Assembly (NCBI GenBank): GCA_023411555.1
Contig: JAEYOQ010000036.1
Location: 1-64,000, forward strand
Direction of reading: 5' to 3'
DNA from: Bacillota bacterium
GTDB taxonomy: Bacteria; Bacillota; Clostridia; Lachnospirales; Lachnospiraceae
Length of the DNA: 64,000 nucleotides
Shown: positions 42,540-50,845 of the stretch, one piece after another
Layout of the letters: every line of letters begins with the position of its first letter
Numbering within the stretch: position 1 is the first letter of the stretch
Made by a program: the position numbers and the translations under genes
Notes under the pieces: model-generated
Told to the model about the DNA's origin: nothing
The model's database searches: none
The model's input: only the letters and a program-made list of their open reading frames with translations

Positions 42540-43397
42540 ATGGAACGATATCAAGAGATAGAAAGAAGTATAATAACAAAATTTCGTAAGCCACTATGGA
42601 AGAAGTTTATTAATGGTGTCAATGATTACAAGTTGATTGAAGAAGGCGACAAGATAGCAGTATGTATCTCAGGGGGAAAGGATTCCTTTATTTTGGCTAA
42701 GCTGATGCAGGAGGTTCAAAGACATGGTAAGCTTGCCTTTGATCTGGAATTCTTAGTCATGGATCCGGGTTATAATGAGCTGAATCGTCAAATGATTATT
42801 GACAATGCAAAGCTACTGAACATCCCAATCAAAATATTTGAAACTCAGATTTTCGACATAGTAGCCGGGGTAGAGGAATCACCCTGCTATCTTTGTGCTC
42901 GTATGAGAAGAGGCTATCTGTATAAGAATGCACAGGCACTCGGCTGTAATAAGATCGCCTTAGGACATCATTTTGACGATGTGATCGAAACCATCCTCAT
43001 GGGAATGCTCTATGGCGGACAGATCCAGACAATGATGCCGAAGCTTCATAGTACAAGTCATCCGGGAATGCAGCTGATCCGTCCGATGTATCTTGTGAAG
43101 GAAGCGGATATCATTAGCTGGAAGCAATATAATGATCTTCAATTCATCCAATGTGCCTGCCGGTTCACTGAGAATTGTACTCTGAGTGATAATGGCGGAG
43201 GAAACTCAAAACGACAGGAGATGAAGACGCTGATAAAGAAATTCAGACAGACAAATTCAGCGATTGATATGAATATCTTCCGTAGTGTCCACAATGTGAA
43301 TCTGGATACCATCATCGGGTATCATGATAAGGAGCATGAGTATCATTTCCTGGATAATTATGATAAGAAGGCAATAGGAAAGCAAGAGCTAGACTAA
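42540..43397 (+). CDS. TtcA-like tRNA thiolation PP-loop ATPase
   Basis: A 285-residue PP-loop protein of the TtcA/TtuA superfamily. The ATP-binding motif is CISGGKDSFILAKL (about residues 41-54). Cysteine pairs are CYLC at about 118 and CAC with a later C (FIQCACRFTENC), which can hold an iron-sulfur cluster. TtcA makes 2-thiocytidine at tRNA position 32, and the upstream desulfurase would provide sulfur. Whether the target is C32 here is inferred only from family likeness. The start at ATG 42540 follows AGAAGGTAGAATAAGT. Confidence 0.82.
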   Translation: MERYQEIERSIITKFRKPLWKKFINGVNDYKLIEEGDKIAVCISGGKDSFILAKLMQEVQRHGKLAFDLEFLVMDPGYNELNRQMIIDNAKLLNIPIKIFETQIFDIVAGVEESPCYLCARMRRGYLYKNAQALGCNKIALGHHFDDVIETILMGMLYGGQIQTMMPKLHSTSHPGMQLIRPMYLVKEADIISWKQYNDLQFIQCACRFTENCTLSDNGGGNSKRQEMKTLIKKFRQTNSAIDMNIFRSVHNVNLDTIIGYHDKEHEYHFLDNYDKKAIGKQELD

Positions 43398-43486
43398 TAG
43401 GCAATGCCATGATTCGAAGTTGGCTTTTAAATTAGGTGAAATAATTTCAATGAGCTGTTTCTTTTTATAATCATTTTGATTTATTT

Positions 43487-43515
43487 TTGACGATTTATTT
43501 ATAAAACTTTATATT
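43487..43515 (+). promoter_or_regulatory. Possible promoter of the zinc-ribbon membrane protein
   Basis: TTGACG (43487-43492) and TATATT (43510-43515) with a 17-base spacer in very AT-rich sequence. Confidence 0.4.
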
Positions 43516-43636
43516 TTTTTAATAGGAATGTTGCGAAAGATATAGTATGATAGCTTTAATGAAGCTGATGATATATCGGTTCGAATAGTAACAGCCCAAT
43601 ATATAATAGAATCCTTAACTACCCGGAGGTAAATGA

Positions 43637-44029
43637 ATGAATCGTTTTCGTAATTTTATGATTGGAAGGTATGGCTTTGATCAGTTCACAAGAGCACTGG
43701 TAATTTGCTCTTTAATCTTATCTATTCTTACTAATTTTATCCGGATTAACGGGCTGATTATAGTGGCGTATATCCCATTTGTTTATGCTCTTTATCGTGC
43801 TTTTTCGAAAGATTTTCAGAAAAGGTCTCAGGAGAACATGGCCTTCATGAGATTTACAGGTCAACTCAAAGGGAAACTGAATCATATAAAGTTATGGTTG
43901 GTGGGAACTAAGACACATAAATACTATACCTGTTCCAAATGCAAGCAGACCATCCGTGTTCCTAGAGGGAAGGGTAAGATCGCCATCACCTGTCCGAAAT
44001 GCAGGACGGAATTCATTCGTAGAACCTAA
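43637..44029 (+). CDS. Small membrane protein with C-terminal zinc ribbon
   Basis: A 130-residue protein. Two membrane helices at about residues 18-36 and 38-56 are followed by a basic linker and a zinc ribbon, YTCSKCKQTIRVP then ITCPKCRTEF. The layout occurs widely in Lachnospiraceae without known function. GGAGGTAA before ATG 43637 and the terminator at 44095 define a single-gene unit. Confidence 0.75.
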   Translation: MNRFRNFMIGRYGFDQFTRALVICSLILSILTNFIRINGLIIVAYIPFVYALYRAFSKDFQKRSQENMAFMRFTGQLKGKLNHIKLWLVGTKTHKYYTCSKCKQTIRVPRGKGKIAITCPKCRTEFIRRT

Positions 44030-44094
44030 TAATGTATGAGTTGCTATATAATCTAAGTCGGTAAGTTGTAATATTCTGTATATGGATATACATG

Positions 44095-44124
44095 AAGGAG
44101 GGATATGATTTCCCTCCTTTTACC
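44095..44124 (+). terminator. Terminator of the zinc-ribbon gene
   Basis: AAGGAGGGA / TCCCTCCTT stem (9 bp) around TATGATT, followed by TTACCTTTTTT. Confidence 0.85.
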
Positions 44125-44150
44125 TTTTTTAGTATGTATTTAAGAGAGCC

Positions 44151-44717
44151 CTATGAGTAAAATCCATGTATTACGTTACCTTTATCATTATATATCTCTA
44201 TTGTTTTTAACTTTGGCTTCTCCCATACAAAATTTCTTTTTGCTTGTATTAGTAAGATATTTGAATTTTGGAATTTTGCTCGTATTACTAAACCATTGTT
44301 AAAAATCACTTCAGCGCTCTTGGCTTCATCTAAAATGTCTTTGCTCAATATTTCAATTCCAACATATCCATCTAAATTATATGAGAATGGTTCCGTTACC
44401 CAATACTCAACATCTACTTTGTCTATTCTGTCTGATTTATAGAATGCATATTGCTTTGTGATGATTTTGCCCCACCTATTTTTATAGGCAATTAACTCTA
44501 ACATCTCATTACTATGTACATTTCTATAAACAATATCTGTATACGAATCACCGATATCATTAGTTGATACAGGATGAATTCCTTTTTCAGATATGAGTTT
44601 ATTTATTTCATCATTAGTAAGTAACTGAGTTATAAGAAATCCGAACATTAAAATAACAACAAATACGAGAATAACCATGACTACTAAAAGCTTAAGATGA
44701 TTTGTTAAAACACGCAT
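44151..44717 (-). CDS. Membrane-anchored or secreted protein, unknown
   Basis: A 188-residue protein with one N-terminal membrane helix (about 8-33) and an outer domain of mixed strands rich in Ile, Asn, Lys and Asp. No family is recognised. Base composition is AT-richer than in the neighbouring housekeeping genes, as in the islet near 39-40 kb. The ribosome binding site is unusual: eight consecutive G on the coding strand (44727-44734), nine bases before the ATG. Confidence 0.6.
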   Translation of the reverse strand: MRVLTNHLKLLVVMVILVFVVILMFGFLITQLLTNDEINKLISEKGIHPVSTNDIGDSYTDIVYRNVHSNEMLELIAYKNRWGKIITKQYAFYKSDRIDKVDVEYWVTEPFSYNLDGYVGIEILSKDILDEAKSAEVIFNNGLVIRAKFQNSNILLIQAKRNFVWEKPKLKTIEIYNDKGNVIHGFYS

Positions 44718-45128
44718 TATTACTATCCCCCCCCAATTGGATTTAGATTTTCCTATATTTCGTCGATAAGGTTCTTATCTTTTTACGATGGCGAAGCAAA
44801 CCCTTTATATAGAGAATAATCTATAAATTCAATCTCAATTTATCTCTGTATGATCAAAAAATCTTTTAATCGCAGTTACCACCACAGTGATACCCTATAT
44901 AAGCAATACTTTTATTAACAAATATTAACATTATATAACCATTAAGTAAATATTCCGAATAAGTTTTAAAGGAGCCTATTAATATGATAAATTATGAAGT
45001 TTATTACATAGTTGATACGACTCCAGTGTCAGCAGGCTAATACTTTATAGATAACACGATACATCGGATATGATAAAATTATGCTGAATTTTTATGCCCG
45101 TTACACAACCAGACAAAGGAGAAGTCGT
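44718..45128. other. AT-rich divergent intergenic region
   Basis: A 411-base gap between divergent genes. It holds the G8 ribosome binding site of the minus-strand gene, one tiny ORF at 44984, and otherwise AT-rich sequence in which I could not settle on promoters. Confidence 0.5.
44984..45040 (+). CDS. Possible 18-residue peptide or gene remnant
   Basis: AAAGGAG followed by ATG 44984 opens an 18-codon frame (MINYEVYYIVDTTPVSAG) ending in TAA. The good ribosome binding site is the only support. It may be the start of a deleted gene. Confidence 0.25.
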   Translation: MINYEVYYIVDTTPVSAG

Positions 45129-46009
45129 ATGAACGCAGTAAAATTAACCGAGGATCGAAGGAAGGACTTTATTGATTATTGTAAAGCTCATAGAAGTGAA
45201 GTAGACTATTCATTTTTATATGAGGATGACCTGGATAAATTCCAAGTGGGCCAGGATAACCCCACCTACATAGTTAGTGATAAAGAGGACAAAATTGTAA
45301 CAACCGCCTCTATCATGATCGATGAGAATGGTCGAAGAAGTAAAAAAGCTGGATTCCGGATATTTCATTCTGAATTAAGTGACGCCGGAATATATGAAAG
45401 CTTACTCCAAAATATCGTAAAGCACACGGAGGGTTTTGATAAAATTAATGCTTATGTACCACTGCATAATGATAAATTAATGGAGCACATAGTTGATGTA
45501 CACTTCTTAGTTGAACGTTATATCTTCCTTATGGTAAGAAAAGCAAATCCTGTTCCGGAGATCAACTTACTTGAAGATTATACCATTAGGCCTCTTAAGC
45601 CTGATTACGATGAGGAAACCTGGTGTCAGGTTAGAAATGCAGCATTTGCCACATTAAAAGGGAATGAGAAACCAATAACCCCCGATAGAGCTAAGGAAAT
45701 GCTTCTTAGCAATGATTATATAGAGGGAGGCTGTATGATTCTTTATCATAAGGATAAAGCGGTAGGATGTGTTCGATGCTCTATGGATGAGCATGAAGAT
45801 GCCCCGATGGTTAATATAGGACCTCTGGCAGTCATTCCAGAATATCAAGCAAAAGGACTAGGCAGAATACTACTACGAGCAGGCCTGAGATTCGCAATAG
45901 ATGAATCTTGCGGTAGGACATTTTATGTATGAATGCAGATAATGATAAAGCAAAATCACTTTATCTTCAAGAGGGTTTTAAACAGGTGGAAGCTGGTGTG
46001 TTATTATAA
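45129..46009 (+). pseudogene. GNAT acetyltransferase with a C-terminal frameshift
   Basis: ATG 45129 (AAAGGAG upstream) encodes a GNAT-family protein of 267 residues that ends in TGA at 45930-45932, just after the acetyl-CoA loop (VIPEYQAKGLGRILLRAGLRFA). The next frame, from ATG 45929, continues with NADNDKAKSLYLQEGFKQVE, which is exactly the expected last motif of the fold (N-x-x-A-x-x-LY-x-x-x-GF), and stops at 46007-46009. A one-base change near 45920-45930 would join them. ATGA overlap could also allow both pieces to be made. Mutation, programmed shift or sequence error are all possible. Confidence 0.7.
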
Positions 46010-46118
46010 TTGCAAATAATATGTTTGAACAATTCAAGATGAAAAAGTATACGAAATGAATAACTATGTAGCTATGAAACAGCTCATTTCACAGCTACAT
46101 AGCCTTTCTTTCTGTAAA

Positions 46119-47669
46119 CTATATCTTGGTGGTCCACTTACTACAATCCCATACCTTCGTAGCAACATCCTCGTAAAATTCAGGCTCGTGGCAGATTAAG
46201 AGAATACTTCCTTTATAGGCCTTCAGCGCACGCTTCAATTCGTCCTTCGCATCCACATCCAAATGGTTCGTAGGCTCGTCCAGCAGCAGAAGATTTGATT
46301 CACGATTAATTAGCTTACAGAGACGTACCTTAGCTTGCTCACCACCACTGAGGACTCGAACCTGGCTTTCGATATGCTTGGTGGTAAGACCACATTTTGC
46401 AAGAGCAGACCGAACCTCGTACTGGGTATAGCCGGGGAACTCCTTCCATAGCTCTTCCAGACAGGTATTCGTACTGGGGCCCATCTCCTGTTCAAAATAA
46501 CCGATGCTTAGGTAGTCGCCTAAGGTAACCTTACCACTGATAGAGGGGATCAGACCCAGGATACTCTTAAGTAAAGTAGTCTTACCGATTCCGTTAGCAC
46601 CAACGAGAACGATCTTTTCGCCACGTTCCATAGTCAGGGTCAAGGGTGAGGAGAGTGGTTCGTCATAGCCAATAACCAGGTCCTCTGTTTGGAAGAGATA
46701 TCTGCCGGCGGCACGAGCTTCCTTGAAGTTGAACTCCGGCTTCGGTTTCTCTTTGGCAAGCTCAATCACATCCATCTTATCAAGCTTCTTTTGTCTGGAC
46801 ATAGCCATGTTACGGGTAGAGACTCTTGCTTTGTTACGGGCAACAAAGTCCTCAAGCTCTTCGATTTCCTTCTGCTGGCGATTATAAGCTGCCTCCAGCT
46901 GTCTTTTCTTCATCTCGTAAACTTCCATGAATTTATCATAATCACCCACATAACGGTTTAATTCTTGATTCTCCATGTGATAGATGATATTAACCACGCT
47001 ATTTAAGAAGGGAATATCATGGGAGATTAGAATAAAGGCATTTTCATACTCGTTCAGGTATCGCTTTAGCCATTCGATATGCTGTACGTCCAGATAGTTT
47101 GTCGGCTCATCCAACAATAAAATATCCGGTTTCTCTAATAAGAGCTTACCTAAAAGTAGCTTGGTTCTTTGACCACCACTTAAGTCAGTTACATCATTAT
47201 CCAAACCAATTTCATCCAGACCTAAGGCATGGGCGATTTCCTCTACCTTACTGTCTATAATATAGAAGTCATGCATTGATAAGAGCTCCTGAATTGTTCC
47301 CAGCTCCTCAATCATATCATTCAGAGCATCCCCCTCTGCCTCTCCCATAGAGTCACAGATAAGGTTCATTTTCTCCTCTAGTTCAAAAAGATAGGCAAAA
47401 GCGGATTGAAGGACACTTCTTAGAGTCATCCCCTTTTCCAGTACAGCGTGCTGGTCCAGATAGCCTACATAAACATGCTTAGACCATTCCACCTTACCCT
47501 CGTCCGGCATTAGCTTTCCGGTCACAATATTCATAAAGGTAGATTTACCCTCACCATTTGCACCGATTAAACCTATATGCTCCCCTTTGAGAAGTCGAAA
47601 GGATACGTCATGAAAGATGGCTCTGTCTCCAAATCCATGACTTAGATTAGTTACGTTTAAAATACTCAT
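46119..47669 (-). CDS. ABC-F family ATPase (YkpA/YbiT type)
   Basis: A 516-residue soluble protein with two ABC nucleotide-binding domains and no membrane part. The first Walker A is GANGEGKST with signature LSGGQRTK, the second GANGIGKTT with signature LSGGEQAK; both Walker B motifs read LLLDEPTN. The linker (about 245-310) is rich in charged residues, as in ABC-F proteins, which act on the ribosome. The N-terminus MSILNVTNLSHGFGDRAIF is closest in memory to YkpA/YbiT. No sign that it is a resistance type. It stands alone. Confidence 0.92.
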   Translation of the reverse strand: MSILNVTNLSHGFGDRAIFHDVSFRLLKGEHIGLIGANGEGKSTFMNIVTGKLMPDEGKVEWSKHVYVGYLDQHAVLEKGMTLRSVLQSAFAYLFELEEKMNLICDSMGEAEGDALNDMIEELGTIQELLSMHDFYIIDSKVEEIAHALGLDEIGLDNDVTDLSGGQRTKLLLGKLLLEKPDILLLDEPTNYLDVQHIEWLKRYLNEYENAFILISHDIPFLNSVVNIIYHMENQELNRYVGDYDKFMEVYEMKKRQLEAAYNRQQKEIEELEDFVARNKARVSTRNMAMSRQKKLDKMDVIELAKEKPKPEFNFKEARAAGRYLFQTEDLVIGYDEPLSSPLTLTMERGEKIVLVGANGIGKTTLLKSILGLIPSISGKVTLGDYLSIGYFEQEMGPSTNTCLEELWKEFPGYTQYEVRSALAKCGLTTKHIESQVRVLSGGEQAKVRLCKLINRESNLLLLDEPTNHLDVDAKDELKRALKAYKGSILLICHEPEFYEDVATKVWDCSKWTTKI

Positions 47670-47818
47670 TTATACCTCCATGCCTGTTCAGGCTTATTAT
47701 ACCGTTTAATTATAGTGATGTCTGTATAAAGGCATGAAATGCACACTTATTTATACCTGACATTACAAATCATTATTGTACACGATAATCAAAAAAAAAA
47801 CAATTCGAAGATTCTCAA

Positions 47819-47847
47819 TTGTATATTCTTGCAAAATATGCTAAAAT
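47819..47847 (+). promoter_or_regulatory. Possible promoter of the pilT-like gene
   Basis: TTGTAT (47819-47824) and TAAAAT (47842-47847) with a 17-base spacer, about 90 bases before the start codon. Confidence 0.4.
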
Positions 47848-47934
47848 TCCAGTACAGTCAATCATATGCCATGGAGAAGCGCTGATTCTTTATTAAGGAT
47901 ATACCAATGATGTTATGGTATTATAGGAGAAGAT

Positions 47935-49017
47935 ATGAAACAATTAATGGACAAATTATTGTTGGACGCTCAGAACAGAAAAGCATCCGATTTGCATCTG
48001 ACAGTAGGACTACCACCGAAAAGCAGAATAAATGGTGAGTTGATCAGTATGGACTATGAGGCAATGACATCCTCTGACTTGGAGTCGATGGTAATGTCTA
48101 TTGTCCCTCAGAGATTTGTTGATAAATTAAATACTCATGGAGAACTGGATTTTTCTTATTCGATTACCAATGTAGGTAGATTCCGTGTGAATGTATTCAA
48201 GCAGAGAGGATCCTATGCGTTAGTCATTCGTATTATCTATACAGAGATACCAGCACCGCAGGAACTGGGTTTACCGGATGCGGTTGTGGAATTAGCAAAG
48301 AAAAAGAGAGGGCTGGTATTGGTCTCCGGACCCGCAGGAAGCGGACGAACAACAACACTGGCGTCCTTAATTAATGAGATAAATACAAATTATAACCGCC
48401 ATATTATTACCCTGGAGGACCCGATAGAGTACTTGCATCGTCATAATAAATCTATTGTAAATCAGAGGGAGATCGGAACAGATTCCTTATCCTATGCAAA
48501 TGCACTTCGCGTAATTCTTCGTGAGGATCCGGATGTGATTCTGATTGGTGAGATGAAGGATTATGAGACAATGCAGATTGCGATATCCGCAGCCGAGATG
48601 GGGCATCTGGTATTCTCGTCTTTACATACCTTAGGTGCTGTCAACTGTGTGAATCGGATCATCGATGTATTCCCTGTTGAGCATCAGCAGCAGATCAGAG
48701 TTCAGCTAGCTACTGTTTTGGAGGGAGTAATATCACAACAGCTCATTCCGACGGCGGATGGCTTGGGAAGAGTGGCTTCATTTGAAGTACTGTTATCAAA
48801 TCCAGCGATACGGAGTCTGATTAGAGAGGGTAAGATTCATCAGATTGAAACCTATCTGCAATCCAGTAAGAAAAATGGTATGAAGGCTATGGATGATGCA
48901 ATTTATGAACTCTATCTATTCGGAAAGATTACCAAGGAGCAGGCACTAAGCTTCTCAATGGATGTCCCTGCGATGGAAAAGAGACTATATTATTTCATTA
49001 AGGATGATAATCTGTAG
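47935..49017 (+). CDS. PilT-like type IV pilus retraction ATPase, altered Walker A
   Basis: A 360-residue secretion ATPase of the PilT/PilU type. The N-terminus ASDLHLTVGLPPKSRINGEL, the Asp/His boxes ITLEDPIEYLH and the late AIRSLIREGKIHQ motif are all PilT-like. Walker B is DPDVILIGEM. In Walker A the lysine is replaced: residues 132-140 read GPAGSGRTT, with R138 where PilT has K. Such a change normally weakens or abolishes ATP hydrolysis. No other pilus gene is in the window. AGGAGAAGAT precedes ATG 47935. Confidence 0.85.
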   Translation: MKQLMDKLLLDAQNRKASDLHLTVGLPPKSRINGELISMDYEAMTSSDLESMVMSIVPQRFVDKLNTHGELDFSYSITNVGRFRVNVFKQRGSYALVIRIIYTEIPAPQELGLPDAVVELAKKKRGLVLVSGPAGSGRTTTLASLINEINTNYNRHIITLEDPIEYLHRHNKSIVNQREIGTDSLSYANALRVILREDPDVILIGEMKDYETMQIAISAAEMGHLVFSSLHTLGAVNCVNRIIDVFPVEHQQQIRVQLATVLEGVISQQLIPTADGLGRVASFEVLLSNPAIRSLIREGKIHQIETYLQSSKKNGMKAMDDAIYELYLFGKITKEQALSFSMDVPAMEKRLYYFIKDDNL

Positions 49018-49080
49018 GAAATGAAAGAATAGTAATATTACGATTATCACATTCCTAGAAGGCCGGGATGGAAAGGAAGT

Positions 49081-49503
49081 ATGAAAGTAAAAATAAGCGG
49101 GCTAATTAAAAAGCTAGTGAATAGGGAAACAATAACATATATTATCGCAGGTGTTCTAACGACTATCGTTAATTTCATCAGCTATGAGGGCCTATACAGA
49201 CTGGGAATGGAGAATCTGACAGCCAATGCTATTGCATGGTTTATCGCAGTAATCTTTGCTTATATTGTGAATAAGAAGCAGGTATTCCTATCAAAAAGTA
49301 AAAGTGTAAAGGATGAAGCAGGGAAGGTTTCAAAATTCTTCGGAGCAAGGCTCATTACCTTAGTAGTAGAACAAGCAGGAATGTATATTTTCGTCGATGT
49401 TCTTGGCTTTTACCGACTTCTGGTTAAATTCATCATCGCAATAATCGTTACTGTATTAAACTATTTATTTAGTAAGATAATTATATTTAATAAGAGCAAG
49501 TAA
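49081..49503 (+). CDS. GtrA family membrane protein
   Basis: A 140-residue protein with four predicted membrane helices (about 17-38, 43-63, 82-103 and 112-132) and the GtrA pattern YIIAGVLTTIVNFISYEGLY, FIAVIFAYIVNKKQVF, and NYLFSKIIIF. GtrA-like proteins are thought to help move lipid-linked sugars across the membrane for wall or surface glycan modification. GGAAAGGAAGT precedes the ATG. It follows the PilT-like gene by 63 bases. Confidence 0.88.
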   Translation: MKVKISGLIKKLVNRETITYIIAGVLTTIVNFISYEGLYRLGMENLTANAIAWFIAVIFAYIVNKKQVFLSKSKSVKDEAGKVSKFFGARLITLVVEQAGMYIFVDVLGFYRLLVKFIIAIIVTVLNYLFSKIIIFNKSK

Positions 49504-49622
49504 AATTAAGATCTGAAGGAAATGGGCTGCCGTAAAACAGCATGGATACATTGCTAGCTTACGACAGCCTATAAAGCGTTTTATGGTTAACTTCTTCAGT
49601 GTAGTTGAATGGAGGTAAATGG

Positions 49623-50822
49623 ATGAAAGCAATTGTTAAGATAAGAAAGGGTGAAGGAAGATCGCTAAAAAACGGTGGTCTCTGGATCTATGATAATGAG
49701 ATTGATAAGATAACCGGTGATTATGAGAATGGTGATCTGGTATATGTACATGACTTTGATGACTACTACCTTGGTTGTGGATTTATCAATACGAATTCTA
49801 AAATTACAGTTCGGGTGATGTCAAGAGTCAAAGGGCAGGAAATTGATCATGAATTCCTTACTATGAGAGTGAAGGCAGCCTGGGAATATCGCAAAACAAC
49901 AGTGGATACGGATAGCTGCAGAATTATCTTCGGAGAGGCAGATTTCCTACCTGGTATTGTGATCGATAAGTTTTCCGATGTCTTAGTGGTTCAATCACTA
50001 GCACTGGGAATTGATAAGATGAAGCTGGAGATTATCGAGATCTTGAAGGAGCTGCTTGCTCAGGATGGGATATCCATCAGGGGTGTCTATGAACGAAGTG
50101 ACGCAAAGGTTCGATTGAATGAGGGGATGGAGCGAATCAAAGGTTTTATCGGAGAACCCTTCGATACGAAGGTAGAAATCATAGAAAATGGTGTGAGATA
50201 TCTGGTGGATGTAGCGGAAGGCCAGAAGACCGGCTTCTTTTTGGATCAGAAATATAACCGTGCAGCAATTGCGAAAATAAGTAAGGGAGCAAGAGTTCTG
50301 GATTGCTTTACCCATACTGGTTCCTTTGCTCTGAATGCAGGTATGGGCGGTGCAAGAGAGGTCATCGGAGTGGATGCTTCTAGCCTTGGAGTCGCTCAGG
50401 CTACTGAGAATGCAGCGCTGAATGGATTATCCGATACCGTGAGATTTATAACGGCTGATGTGTTTGATCTGTTGCCTGAGTATGAGAAGCAGGGGGAGCT
50501 GTTTGATCTTGTAATCTTAGATCCTCCCGCATTTACAAAGTCCAAGAATTCAGTAAAGAATGCAATTAAGGGATACCGTGAGATTAATCTTAGGGCAATG
50601 AAGCTGGTTAAGGATGGTGGATATCTGGCTACCTGCTCCTGTTCTCACTTTATGACTCCGGATTTGTTTGCTGAGACCATCGGTCAGGCAGCAAAGAATG
50701 TTAAGAAACGGATTCGTCAGGTGGAATATCGTACACAGGCTCCGGATCATCCGATTTTATGGGCAGCCGATGAATCCTATTATCTGAAATTCTTTATATT
50801 CCAGGTTGTGAATGAAAAGTAA
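49623..50822 (+). CDS. Class I rRNA cytosine methyltransferase (RlmI-like)
   Basis: A 399-residue SAM-dependent methyltransferase. An N-terminal PUA-like domain (IRKGEGRSLKNGGLWIYDNEI) is followed by the Rossmann domain with DCFTHTGSFALNAG (motif I), LVILDPPAFTKSKNS (catalytic motif) and SCSCSHFM. The family makes m5C in 23S rRNA in E. coli (RlmI, C1962). GGAGG at 49610-49614 selects ATG 49623. recQ follows 23 bases later, so an operon is likely. Confidence 0.9.
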   Translation: MKAIVKIRKGEGRSLKNGGLWIYDNEIDKITGDYENGDLVYVHDFDDYYLGCGFINTNSKITVRVMSRVKGQEIDHEFLTMRVKAAWEYRKTTVDTDSCRIIFGEADFLPGIVIDKFSDVLVVQSLALGIDKMKLEIIEILKELLAQDGISIRGVYERSDAKVRLNEGMERIKGFIGEPFDTKVEIIENGVRYLVDVAEGQKTGFFLDQKYNRAAIAKISKGARVLDCFTHTGSFALNAGMGGAREVIGVDASSLGVAQATENAALNGLSDTVRFITADVFDLLPEYEKQGELFDLVILDPPAFTKSKNSVKNAIKGYREINLRAMKLVKDGGYLATCSCSHFMTPDLFAETIGQAAKNVKKRIRQVEYRTQAPDHPILWAADESYYLKFFIFQVVNEK

Positions 50823-50845
50823 GAATAATAATATGGGAGGTTAAA

